64,000 nucleotides of DNA from Magnolia sinica (Eukaryota > Streptophyta > Magnoliopsida > Magnoliales > Magnoliaceae), in assembly GCF_029962835.1 (NCBI RefSeq), contig NC_080588.1:11240001-11304000 (forward strand), in the 5' to 3' direction. Positions within the stretch are counted from its first letter, which is position 1, and each line of letters starts with the position of its first letter. Under the pieces are notes generated by a model, which was given only the letters and a program-made list of their open reading frames with translations, did not search any database and was not told the origin of the DNA. Positions 33,484 through 45,210 of this stretch are shown in pieces. The translations under genes and the position numbers were made by a program.

Positions 33484-36386
33484 ATTGATAGTCTAGATCC
33501 ACTCGTATTTTCTTCTTCTTCTTCTCTGGCATCTGCTAAGGCAGCGTTGATGGCAGCCATGCTTCACACCAAAAAAATCGTCCATTCCTAGAAGATGATG
33601 GAAGTCATGTAAGGTCTTGATACCATGGCTTGTGACGATGGAGGGGGATGTGGCGTCAATTCCGACGACTCCCACGGTAGCCATTAATGGTGATAATGGA
33701 TCTTAGGTCGATTTAGGGTTTCGATCGCACATAAGTTAGATTTTAGTGGCAATTCCGATCGTTGTACCTGAATGACGTTCTTTTCATCTCGCCTTTGTTG
33801 CCATGATCGACGAAAGTAATAGGTTTCCATTTTGAGATGGTGGCGAAAGAGAGGGTGGCTGTTAGGTTTCCATCTCATGGTTGTCAAAGGGGAATATGTT
33901 CTTTTATGGGTCGTTGCTTTGAATGGGTTTGAAATGGGCCAACTGAAAGTGTTTCAATCGTGTTAGGTTTTTAGGTCTGGCTCTAGCGGGCTCTAAGTCT
34001 GATATTGGGCCTGACTTCCTTTAGATGATGACTTAATCTTGAGTTTAGGCCTAGTTTCAGGTTTTGGGCCTATATTGGGTTTGGGTATGATCATCGTGTT
34101 TTTACCCCTATTCTGAGAACTGCACATGATTCCTCCTTTGCTTTGCACTTAGGCTTTATGGTTGTATTTCAAACGTTTGGGCTTATTCATTCAATCCCTA
34201 AGTCATGTGTTATTTGTTTTGGGCATTGTCATTAGGTTTGATCTTTGAGTATGGCCATTTTGATTTGGGCCGATAAAGACGGGTTTGCGGTTGGCATTGT
34301 GGGCTTGCACCGTGCATTTAGTTTTGGCTAAGTATCTAGACTTGGACAAAGCTTAGGATATGACATGTTTAGATTTCCCAATGTGATTAAGATTTTGGAT
34401 GGTCCTTTATATTATTGCCATGTGTACAAATGGACTCACATATATGAGCCATTTAGTGGTAGGATGGTACCTGTGGAGCCTATACTGGATTTAATCTTTA
34501 ATTGTGTATAAATATTGAGTGGGGTTAATGTCTCATGGTTTATTTTTGTTTGAGCTTTATGGACCTGATTATAGGTATTTTGGGCACTTTGCTCTGCTTA
34601 AGTCATCTTTGAGTCCATCGGGCGATTTGACCACTTTGGGATGTGGGCCTGCCCGGGAATCATCTATACAGCGAGTATCATTGAACATAGAGAAAAAAGT
34701 CCCCTTTCATGAATTTCTCGACGAATGGGGCAGATGCCTCTAAGCCAGTAACACCATCCATGGCGCTAGGGTCCCGATGGAGCAACTAGTAGTCCTATCT
34801 ATGGCACAATATCTTGAGTACCTATGATGGTGACCACATTTGCTGTTATGTGATGTTTGGACATAGAATCGAGTCCTTGTGAATGTGCATTGCCAGGTGA
34901 TCTTATTTTACGAAGCTAGGGATGATTGCTTACATTACTAATCAGAAGACACAAAATTCTCCTTTAGGTGCTTCAACTAAGGTATAGGTAGAAGGAGCTG
35001 CTATGGAAAAAACCTTCTCAGTGTTTATGGTTGAGCCTCACAACCCATTGAACGATTGGATCGATATATGGGGCTTCAAAATCACACCTTAGGTGGCCAA
35101 TAATTAGGTTAGTAGGTTACAGTCCAATTTTGTCTAAATTGTTGCCTCCTTTTAGAAGATCTGATCTAGTGGTCTTATTCTACTCGATGAGAGCTTCAGA
35201 ACGAGTAGTCATTCATCCTGATTAGGTCTCGGAATGGAAAGATATTGGACGAACAAGATCAATTGCTCATTAAGCGGGCCAAATCTAGTGATTCAACGAT
35301 CATATTTGAGTAAAAATTAGTCAAAATAATACAAATAGTATAATATTCAGTGTGGACTAATCAGATTATCAGATTGATCACGACCACTTACAAGGTGTTT
35401 TGAACAAATCTAATTCATTTAAGATTGGATCGGGTTAAAATTCATTTCCTGACCCAATTAGGATGTTCCAAACACGTCTGATGGCTTGGATTGACTGAAG
35501 GATGATTAAATCAATGAGTTTTGATTGATCAAGTCTATATATAAAATTCTCAACTACTAAAATCTATTATACTCGGGCAACCAATTTCAGTACAAGTACC
35601 CAACTAAATGATAGACAGGTGGTGGGTTCCACTTAATGGACGACTCTTGTAATTCAATATAAATGATATAATGCAATGGGGTTCTGATCTAACTGTTAAT
35701 TTGAGGAAGATGATTACTGTCTATGGACATTTAACATCAGTTTAATCTCAAGTCACTTTAGCATGGTTCATTGATGGTTTGGCCATGAGAGCAATCCGAA
35801 AGTCTAGATATAGAGATTGAAACTTATCGTGTTAGCCACCAAAGTGACCTCAATTAGTGAATGTCTTTATTTTCAGACTTATTCATTGAGTTCAATGACT
35901 CTCCATAAGTTGTGTTTTATATTCATACAAATGGTGGTCAAAATAAAGAGATATCATCGTTTGGCAGGATACAGGAGGTGTGGAGTGATCGATGCTGGTA
36001 TTATAAGTTTATAGATTTATCTCGCTTAAAGGTATTGGGCATCTTATATTTATGTAATCTGCATTGACCAATTTCATGTATAGTAGAGTCACTTGTGTGT
36101 TGTGACTACCTCTCAAAGGAGGAATCATGATGATACGTCAGACTCTTGCTAGAATTATAAAGTAGGCCAATCGTCATTGTGGGTATTTCAATTAAATGGC
36201 CTAATCAATTAAATGATAGTATAACATTTGATATTCATTTTGTATTCACACGTTGCTTATATGGGACAAGTTTATCAATTTGTGTGAGTATGGGCTTTTT
36301 TTTTTGTACTTACAATTATGAACTATTCCAACATTCTAACTCCCATGCCATCTTTAGATTGAACTACTTATCCCAAAATAGAAAGA
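33484..36386 (+). other. E1 interior of unknown nature
   Basis: About 2.9 kb between E2 and the E1 gag remnant. Parts are GGGCCT/TTTGGGC-rich (33960-34340). No family motif was found in six frames, and no frame exceeds 75 codons. It may be an extended leader, a further decayed insertion or acquired sequence. Confidence 0.35.
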
Positions 36387-36388
36387 GT

Positions 36389-36800
36389 CCATTGAGATTT
36401 ACTTAGGTTGCATGGACCTGAACCATGCCTTGGAAGAGGATAAACATCCTAAGTCCAAATAAATGTATCTCAAGATCATGAAGTATTAGATCTATGAGAC
36501 AATAGGAAGGTGTCATCGAATGCCAATGATCTCTTGACCAAAATAAGAAACCAATTTCATAAATCGGATAAAGTTGAAATGAGTTCGCTTCTACACTATG
36601 GAAATTTTTTTAAGTATATATCGAAGTTTTTCGATATAGTATTGAAAATTTGGACATTAGGCCTAAATATAGAAGATGAGCTTCTAGTACCCCTCTTCAG
36701 TTTGGTTCATTTCAAATAAATTTTAACCCTAAAAAAGAAGTGGACATTGAACGAGCTGATTAATCAGTTCATCCAAGAGGAGGAAAGACTTAGTAGGTAG
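36389..36800 (+). pseudogene. gag: E1 copia gag remnant (UBN2 type)
   Basis: Pieces of a copia capsid appear in order across frameshifts and stops: YLGCMDLNHALEEDKHP at 36395, NANDLLTKIRNQFHKSDK near 36520, LHYGNFFKYIS, LGLNIEDELLVPL near 36663, and KKWTLNELINQFIQEEERL near 36735. The order and spacing match the UBN2 domain of copia gag. Nothing of protease, integrase or RT follows before E3 interrupts at 37267. Confidence 0.7.
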
Positions 36801-37016
36801 TGCTCATACTCAATGTAGAATTGCCAAATGTCTACAAAACTCATCCGCGTGAAAGCAGATGATAACAGATTTACTCCTTAAAGGTCATTCTGTCACGCTA
36901 CTTATAAGACATGCCTTCTATGGAAGTTGTCAACCCTAATGAAGTACTAGATTAGTGGGAACTTTAGTTTAATCCAATTCATGTACATATATATGGAGAT
37001 CTCATTCATTTGAACA

Positions 37017-37060
<44 letters not shown>

Positions 37061-37261
37061 CTTCTACCTGCATACTTTTAAAAGAAATAATAATTTGATT
37101 TATCTCATTGAAGACATAAAGCTCTCCATAGAGATAGTACGACTACTCAAGACAGGCGTGTATGATCACATTAAAAAAATATAGTGGGTACCTATTAGGA
37201 AACTTCAAACCAACATGTGTTTGCAAATTGTTTTCATAATAATAATTTTTGTTTTAATATT
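36801..37261 (+). other. E1 3' interior
   Basis: No coding signal. Holds a (TA)n tract at 37022-37057. Ends in GATTA, the left target duplication of E3. Confidence 0.5.
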
Positions 37262-37266
37262 GATTA

Positions 37267-37444
37267 TGTTGGCATGAGTTGTCCTCCGAGAGATTATAGG
37301 TGGGAGTTTTTGGATACAAATTCCTCAATTATAAGATCGTGATTTATGTATAGCCAAATATAGATGAGTTTCTCTATTATATACCTATTTATCCTTGTAA
37401 AGAATGTAATTTTTGAATATACGAGATTTTTATACCTTCTATCA
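37267..37444 (+). mobile_element. E3 5' LTR
   Basis: TGTTGGCATGAGTTGTCC to CCTTCTATCA. It differs from the 3' copy at 9 of 178 positions by my count (about 95% identity), with no indels. Confidence 0.9.
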
Positions 37445-37457
37445 TGATATCAAAACC
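37445..37457 (+). other. E3 primer binding site, degenerate
   Basis: TGATATCAAAACC, the iMet-type site with three G-to-A changes, directly after the LTR. Confidence 0.7.
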
Positions 37458-37511
37458 ACCGATCCCTTTTTGGCTCCTCATCCCAATTTTTTGAACATCT
37501 CATCTTCCTCC

Positions 37512-38480
37512 ATGGATGATACAGACTCCCATACTGATGAATCTCTGCCTTCCTCCATCCTGGCTGAGTTGACCATGAAAATGATTGAAGTTTTCAGCAA
37601 AGCTTTAGCCCCGACCCAAATCACCGATACTACTACTGCCCCAATCTGTATCAAGTTGAATGACACCAACTATGCTCTTTGGTCCCACATTGTCGAGGTG
37701 TATATCTCGGGGAAAGATAGGCTGGGGCATATAAATGGTGATCTCCCTCAACCTCCTCAGACAGAATCTACCTTTAGACGATGGCGCACAGACAACGCTA
37801 TTGTTAAAGGTTGGTTGATTAATTCCATGGCCTCCTCCCTTATCAGTAACTTCATTCAATTTCCGACAACCAAGATGGTTTAGGATGCAATTGCTACTAC
37901 GTATTTTGATGGCAGTGACACCTCTTAGGTGTATGATTACCGGCGATGGGTGACCCGCCTCAAAGAGGCCGGCAGCTCTCTTGAAAAATTCTACACTAAT
38001 CTCCAAGGCCTCTGGCGTGAAATAGACTTCTGCCGCCCAAACCCAATGAAATACCCAACCGATATTTAACATTACAATACTCTAGTTCAAGAAGGTCGGG
38101 TATACGTGTTCTTAGATGGTCTCGATGACCGCCTAGACCATATCCGAAGTGATGTCCTACAGTTAAAACCATTCCTAACAGTGGAGTAAGCCTATGCACA
38201 CATCTGTAGGGAAGCTCTTCGTTAAGCAGTGATGACGACTAGTAGCCCCGATGATACACCAGGAGCAGTTCTGGCGTCCAGGAGCGTCAAACATGACTCG
38301 CATCCCCCAGCACCCTCCGGGTCTCTCTCTCTGCATGGTGGCAAATCCGGTTCCAACTCCAAATCCCGAGCCAACCCCAATGGAACTAAATGCTCTCACT
38401 GTGGGAATACAAAGCATACCCGTGAGACCTGCTTCAAGCTACATGGGTATCCTGATTGGTGGCACGACCTCCAGGCTTGA
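37512..38480 (+). pseudogene. gag: E3 copia gag remnant
   Basis: One frame from Met at 37512, interrupted by stops at 37881, 37926, 38067, 38187 and 38223 and ending in TGA at 38478. Landmarks are LNDTNYALWSHIVEVYISG (gag N-terminal motif), FLDGLDDRLDHIRSDVLQL and the zinc-knuckle CSHCGNTKHTRETC followed by FKLHGYPDWW (38388-38460). Most stops look like C-to-T transitions of Gln codons or G-to-A of Trp, the decay pattern of methylated DNA. The frame continues into protease. Confidence 0.8.
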
Positions 38481-38879
38481 AAGCATCGTGATGCAGTTGG
38501 GAATGATGACGGCACGGGCAAGGCTGCGGTGGCTATAGTGGAACCACATCTTTCCCTCATTCCAGCCGATAGTTCAAATTCTAACCCAGGTAATACTCTC
38601 CTTGGTTCTAATAGAGAGGCTAACTGCAGTGCTTGGATACTTGATACCGAAGCAACGGACCATATGACGTTTGACACAAATGATTTTTCTCACCACTCCC
38701 CTCCTCAGAGAACTAGCATTGCCAATGCTAATGGAGCCATCTCTTCGGTAATAAGGGCTGGGACTGTGATGTTGTCACCAGCCCTACCACTCTTTAATAC
38801 TTTACTCATGCCTTCTCTTTATCACAAGTTACTATCTGTAAGTCAAGTTACTTAAGACCTGAATTGTGTTGTGCTCATT

Positions 38880-38998
38880 TATCCTACGTTTTATCTTATT
38901 TAGGATATTCTCACTAAGGAGATGATTGGGCATGGTACTAGGGGGGCCGTTTTATCTTATTCAGGATATTCTCACCCAGGAGATCATTGGGCATGGTA
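38880..38998 (+). repeat. 57-base tandem duplication in E3
   Basis: Two copies of a block reading TTTTATCTTATT, AGGATATTCTCAC, AGGAGAT, ATTGGGCATGGTACT with a few differences. The first copy ends in six Gs, the second in a long G run. Confidence 0.8.
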
Positions 38999-39000
38999 CT

Positions 39001-39024
39001 GGGGGGGGGGGGGGGGGGGGGGGG
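39001..39024 (+). repeat. 24-base G homopolymer
   Basis: Uninterrupted G(24) followed by CGG, inside decayed E3 coding sequence where the family has a short Gly-rich GTKRGG-like motif. It could form G-quadruplex DNA; its true length is uncertain in any assembly. Confidence 0.8.
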
Positions 39025-39936
39025 CGGTATTATATGGAAGATTTCAGTGTAGGCCGAGCACACCACATGCACCGCCCGAGTGACCTCAAAATGGAATAGA
39101 TTTGGCTTTGGCACCGTCAGTTAGGCCCATCCTTCGGTTGGTTATCTAAAACATATGTTTCCTGATTTATTTTCGGATTTGTCAATTTTGGACTTTAAAT
39201 GTGAGGCTTGCATTTTAGCTAAAAGTCATCGCGTCACTTATCTGTTAAGAATGACTAATAGTGACGTTCCTTTTGCTTTGATTCACTCTGATGTATGGGT
39301 CCTTCCCCAAAATCTACTATGTCTAGTTTCCACTGGTTTGTGATCTTTGTTGATGATTGCACTCGAACGACTTTGATTTACTTGTTGACACATAAGGATG
39401 AGGTCTTCTGTGTATTTCAAACCTTTCATAAAATGATTTGGACTCAGTTCTTTGCTAAGACTCGAATTCTTCGATCTGATAATGGTGGAGAATATGTGAA
39501 TCAACGGTTTCGTGATTATTTCCACCACCATGGACTGATTCATGAGACCTCATGCCCCCAGACTCCTCAGCAAAATGGTATTTCAAAGTGCAAAAATCAC
39601 CACATCCTTGAAACTACTCGTGCTCTTTTACTTGGAGCTCATGTGCTTAGCCACCACTAGGCTGCTGCTGCCGCCACGGCCGTCCATCTCATTAACCGCA
39701 TGCCCTTCAAAGTCCTTGCGTTTAAGACTCCACTACAGGCCTTGTCAACCTATGTTTCATTGCCCACGATGCTAATGCTTCCACCTTGAGTCTTTGGCTG
39801 CGTTGCATTGGTTCATCTCCACAAGAACCAGCACACGAAACTTGATCCTTGTGCCATTCGATGCTTCTTTTTGGGATACGTTGTACATAAAAAAGGGTAC
39901 TGCTACTACGATCCAACTACTTGGCGCACCTATGTG

Positions 39937-42115
39937 ATTCCGTTGGCGTCCGCGGTCCTTCCGGTCAAATTTCGGCAACCTTCGCACCGAATTCGGTGTT
40001 TGCGCACGATCCTAAGCCAGGTCCCGCGCACCGACGTCGGCTCGATCTGAAACTTATGTCTTGACGATCGCGTCGTCGCCGCGGTTCCAACGCCGTGACT
40101 TGCGCACCGAACCGATACCCAGGTAAGAAGATGCCGATCAGCGTTTATTCCGAAGAAACACCGCGCGTTGCGGATTTCGAGGGAATCTCTACGCAATAAG
40201 TCCCATCAATCATCATTAAATGCAACCTTATCTCAAGTACAACAACCCATACCTCTCTCTTCACAAAGTCAACTCTCTCTCTCTTCACCCATCCCTCCTT
40301 TACTCACTTTTCAAACAAACCCATGCCCCATTAATTACACCCATCACTCCATCACCTCATATCACTCCCATCCTCTCATTTTCTCTCTCATTTTCTCATA
40401 TCTCTCCAAGCAACCCCAAGCCCCAAACGTCTAAGCCTCCTCTCCCTCTCAAGTGTGGTCCACCTTTCATCATCCATCTACACCCTCCTATCTCTCATCC
40501 TCACCATCAAGAGTCCATCATCCTCCATCAAAGTTGAAGCTGAGGGGCATTGGAGTCTAAGAGACCAAGAAGAAGGAAGATAAGGTGGGTGCTTTGTCAT
40601 TATTTTGAATTTCAGGGCCCACTTGTTGGTGGGACCCATTTGGATGTATGTGATCTAATCAAGAGGGCCCATAGTGGCGGGGTTCCTCTATCTCACCGTA
40701 TATCTCCCTTTATCTCTCTCTTTCTCTCTCTTTGTAATGGTGTGGATCCCACCAATATGTGCTACGTCTACCCCGTCCATCTACACCAGACGGCGTGGCC
40801 CACTCTATCACAGGTGATGATCCACACCATCCACTGTTTGGATGGGCCCAATGCACTTTTTGTATATATATACTTATATGTTATATTTTATATAATATAT
40901 ATAATATATATAACTTAATATGTATTATATATATAATATGATATATATATTATATGTATATATATATATATATATACATATATATTTTGGTGGGTCACGT
41001 CCATGTGGGACCCACCACAAGACATGTGTTTATCCACGCCGCACAGGACGCTGGACGAGCAACCCCTTTGTGTTACAAAAAAAAAAATAAGAGAGTAGGA
41101 GAGGTGGGTCACTCATGCAGCCCCACTTTGATGTATATGTAAGATCCAAACCGTCCATATTGAGCGCAGCTGGGGCCTGACCAAAACCTAGTAAACCTCT
41201 CATGTATACGTTTTATGGTGGGCCATAGTATAGAAACAGTGTTCCTACCATTGATCCTAAGGCTCCTGCATATCAAAAATAGCCCGATATTGGACTCTAT
41301 GGGCTGTATCAGCCATAGGGACCCATGGTCGAGTGGATTTTGCGATGTGGGCCCTGCCTATGCAAAATCCGTTAAACAGATTGTCACAAAAAAAAAAAAC
41401 TAAAGAGAGGCCGCTGACCTCTGGCAAGCTGCAGGCCACGACGGAAGTGCTGTCTCATGGCCCATGTGGCCCCACTTGGTGTATTTCAACCATCAACACC
41501 GCCATTGATAGTCCTCGGACCCATTACGTCCACTCCGAAAAATCAGACCATAAACGGACCTCGCGGGCCATACCATTTAAGATCATGTGAAGACATGCCT
41601 AAAATATCATAAAATCGTTGGTGGGGCCTACCCGAGTTTTGGATGCAAATGAAACTTGATTTGGACGTTTCTAAAATTATGTGGGACACACGAAATGAAT
41701 GGGCTGGATTGTGATCACATCTCGGTGGGCCCCAAAATAAAAAAAATATATAATAATAAAATTTTTAAAAAGGCAGCGCTACTGGGCGGACGGGCGAGCG
41801 GACAGCCACCCACGGCTCTACCCCTGGGCCCCACCTTGATGCATTTTTCACCATCCAAACCGCAATTTGATGGGTCCCCACTTCCAGTACACCACCAAAT
41901 TTTACGTATATGGAACTCGGTGAGTCACATCATTTAAAATCACTGTGAAGACATGCCTAAATATATAGAATTAGTTGGTGGGGCCTACCCGAGTTTTGGA
42001 TGTTGTTGAAACTTGGTCTGACTCATTTATATGGGACCCACATAATGAGTGGATGATTTGGGAACCACATTCGTGGACCCCTGTCCATGTGAATATAATA
42101 ATAGTTATTATAATA

Positions 42116-42151
<36 letters not shown>

Positions 42152-44093
42152 TTATAAACATGCATTACCATGGGCTTCCCTGGCTGTGTACACAGCTCCC
42201 CAGTCCAGTGGGCCCTACCCCAGTACCATAAGACCCTTTGAACGGTTGAGTGACAAATAAATATTACAATGGGCCCTACCTTGGTCCACGTAATTTTATG
42301 AACAGTTGGGGTAGAAAATAAACATTGTGTTGGACCTTAGTTGGGTGGAAAAGAAACATTATGTTGGGTCTTAAGCAGGGGGAGTAGCCAATCTGTCTCC
42401 GTTTAAGTGTACCATTGCCTTATTTTCCCTGAACACAATTTCCAAATACGAGTTTGTTCCACCTTATGATTCATTGATCACCATTTTCCCGTACATGGTT
42501 TTCTTGGGCAAGGATGCTTGTTGAGGCCCCCCGAGATGTTTGTAACACACATTATGAGGCCCATTAAGGCCCACCTTGATATAGATATGGGGCTCATGTT
42601 ATGTAGCCCATTTGATGTACTTGGGTCCTTGGGTCAGGGCCCAATTAGATGTATAAAAGGCCCATTACAATGTGTGATTTATGGAAGGCCATTCCTTGGG
42701 AGCAATGTTGGTTTGATGTCCACATTGAATGGATAATGTTGGTTAAATGTCCGTATTATAACTCTCCCTAAGGCCCACTGATAGGCCCATAATTATGGTA
42801 AGTAGGCCGTATAGGGTCATCTCCATTATACCTAGAGCTCATCTCTTTATACATGTTTAGTATAGATCCATGATTCATGATCATTCGCATCATATGTATG
42901 CCGATGTGAGGATGACCGATCATAGCATACACCTTTGGATAGACTGTTTATGGGCCCGATAGGCGGAGTTGCCTCATATAAGTGCATGGTATATACAGCC
43001 CATCGTGCATGATCTGATAGTGTGAACTCATGCACTTGACATGTTGTGTGATTGTAGTTACTATATGCCCTAGCGACATCGTGGATGGCAGACACACCGT
43101 GGATGGCCAGATGGGATACGGAAAATGTTTGGTTCAGATACGGGTCACTATGATGTCCCCGAGTGAAGTCCCTAAACCCGATGGTACGAGGATGACTCCA
43201 ATGTCGATACCGAGTGGATATACGAGCGCACGAAGGCCGAATACCAGGACTTCCACTGTGTTGTGGTCGGTCGGGAAGGAGTGTGGCCTTACTCGCCGAG
43301 TGAGGGGGCATATACTAGGCTGAGTTTGACCATTTCGCGAATGGGTCCGCTATCGACGACTTGATAGGTGATTGGCGAGACTATTGCGCGGATAGTCGGG
43401 TTTCTTACGCTCATAGTTGGATGGCGGCTAGGAGTCGAGAGTGCCATTTGTTACATGTATTGAACCCTGATTGTCCGAATGAGAAGCTATCGATACATGT
43501 TGAGGATTGGCATGCTTGAGTTGCATTTCACATCGCATGGCCGTGTTTTTGGCCGATGACATTCATATCTTGCACATAGCCTTGGTACGGCGGATTGCAT
43601 TCATGTGCTCATTACCATGTTTCCACATCACTCGACTGCATTTTGAGTACGCTTGTATATTGCGCACAGCGACTTACACCACCCTGGTAATGCGGTTTCC
43701 AACTCATGTATGGACCAAAAACCCAGGCGATACAAATCTCAGGTGGTGGACAGCACCATACAAAATAATAGTGATTTAAGAATTAAAAACTTCTTCCAGG
43801 AGGATTAAGATTACATTGTATTTTCCCTTTGTAAAGGTGATTGTGCCGGCAAATAAACTTGATGGGGTACCTTATCGTGGTGTTCTTGTGGGTATTAGTT
43901 GTGGGTTATGCTTTTGTTATGACTCATTATGAATCGATCGATGACTTTCGAAATCCTCCTTGTAGTTGATCCCAGGATCTAACCTGGTGAACTGCGGTGT
44001 CCGTAGGATCGAAATGGGGTTCTACGGAGGTCGTCGCCGGATTCGACGATCGGGAATTTTGTCGCAGCCACGGTTTCCGAGTTCGGGCGTACA
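39937..44093 (+). mobile_element. E4 5' LTR, lacking its first 27 bases
   Basis: Matches the 3' LTR from its base 28 onward. About the first 900 bases are essentially identical (for example 40168-40537 against 49211-49580). Beyond about 41.0 kb it shows many small deletions and two replaced patches (about 41167-41235 and 42372-42535). It ends GTTCGGGCGTACA. A promoter-like TATAAAAG is at 42652. Confidence 0.8.
42652..42659 (+). promoter_or_regulatory. E4 LTR TATA box candidate, 5' copy
   Basis: TATAAAAG followed by GCCC, conserved at 51748 in the other LTR; transcription initiation here is inferred. Confidence 0.45.
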
Positions 44094-44095
44094 GT

Positions 44096-44109
44096 TGGTA
44101 TCGAGCATA
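44096..44109 (+). other. E4 primer binding site (tRNA-iMet type)
   Basis: TGGTATCGAGCATA, the iMet complement TGGTATCAGAGC with one A missing, two bases after the LTR end. Confidence 0.7.
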
Positions 44110-44229
44110 ACTCGGATAACCTACGAACAACATCACATGTCCTATGAATGATTTAAGTCCTCAAGTTCGGATAGCTAGCGATCTTTTATTACAAAACCTT
44201 AACGTGCGTGCCTTCGAGAGCCTTTAAGT

Positions 44230-45210
44230 TGACTAGGCACCTTCGCATCTTTTCGTAGGACCAGTGGCGCGTAGCGAGAGTGACCCGATGCGACTCTCGC
44301 ACCACCGAGACTTCGCTCCAGCACTGACGGCTCGCACTACCAGCTACGACACCTGCTCCACCCCAGCAGATTCCTACCGCTCAGCGAGCGATGTCGCCCT
44401 TTACGAGAGTTCATCGCCCATCCCGAGTTGACTACACCTCCACAGACCGTGCGGACCGACCGTATCCGTGAGTGCATCTCGAGCAGATGCGCAGTCCGAT
44501 GACGGCCGCACCAGGCGAGTTCGACACCGGTCATGTTTCGACCGCCCAGCGAGAGTTCAGAGTCTGCGCGAGTGCTCCTAGCTTCGAGAGTTTCAGATCC
44601 TCCACGATTCCTTGGCGGGGTCCTGCCTGAGGGGTGGCGCTGCCGATCGTGGAGAAGATTTTGATACGCATGTCATGTACGACGCGAGCGGATTCGGCGT
44701 TCTTTTCGGGCGAGAGCCGAGCACTGGTGGACCTCGGTTACCCGTGTCGCAGGACCTGACTACATCTGGACGTGGGATGATTTTGTAGATCGATTCGAGG
44801 AGCGTTTGCCGACCATATTCGACGTCGAGGCGGCACTAGAGTTCGAGACTCGTGCGAGTGGAGACATGACCGTCACGGCTTCGAGGCGCGTGCTGCTTCG
44901 TGGCACTATCGAGGCTTTGCGACCTTATATGGTCGATGATGAGGGCGGAAGGCCCGCCGATTCGAGAGCGGCTTGTGACGGTCTTCGAGGCCGTGTGATT
45001 GGGCAGCTCGAGTTCAGACGACTCGAGTGAGGGGACGGAACCGAGGTCGAGCGAGCCTTCTCGAGCTCCCAGCAGCGGACGACCACGAGGTATAGGAGCC
45101 ACCCGCTCGCTAGAGCACCAAGGCCCAAGAAGACGTCCAGGCCACCCTGCAGCCGTTTGCTAGGACTTGTTTTGGATGTGGTGGGTCAGGGCATCCTGTC
45201 TGAGTGCCCT
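44230..45210 (+). pseudogene. gag: E4 gag, frame-disrupted
   Basis: Tekay-type gag text is split over frames. The segment DDFVDRFEERLPTIFDVEAA, then EFETRASGDMTVT (44773-44876) is the end of the retrotrans_gag domain. A zinc-knuckle (CFGCGGSGHPV, from 45166) lies just before protease, with its last Cys reached only after a frame change. GC content and CpG are much higher than in the LTRs. The breaks are small indels rather than transitions, unlike the other elements here, so some may be sequence errors. Confidence 0.65.

Larger units (their letters stand above)
38481..39936 (+). pseudogene. pol: E3 protease-integrase remnant, ends at E4 junction
   Basis: The protease site WILDTEATDHM (near 38634) has the Asp but not the usual Gly two residues later. 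A 57-base tandem duplication and a 24-G run (38880-39024) disrupt the next segment. The integrase follows: a Cys-rich region (CEACILAKSHR, 39200), the core HSDVW (39285), VDDCTR, SDNGGEYVN (39477) and TPQQNGISKCKNHH (39565), with a 1-base frame change near 39300 and stops at 39658 and near 39788. The text then runs to a TTWRTYV segment that resumes at 53204 after E4. Confidence 0.8.

Noticed and set aside
40168..40537. Two overlapping Ser/Pro-rich frames repeated identically at 49211-49580
   Set aside because: The repetition is explained by the E4 LTR pair; the text is CT-rich LTR sequence with no family match.
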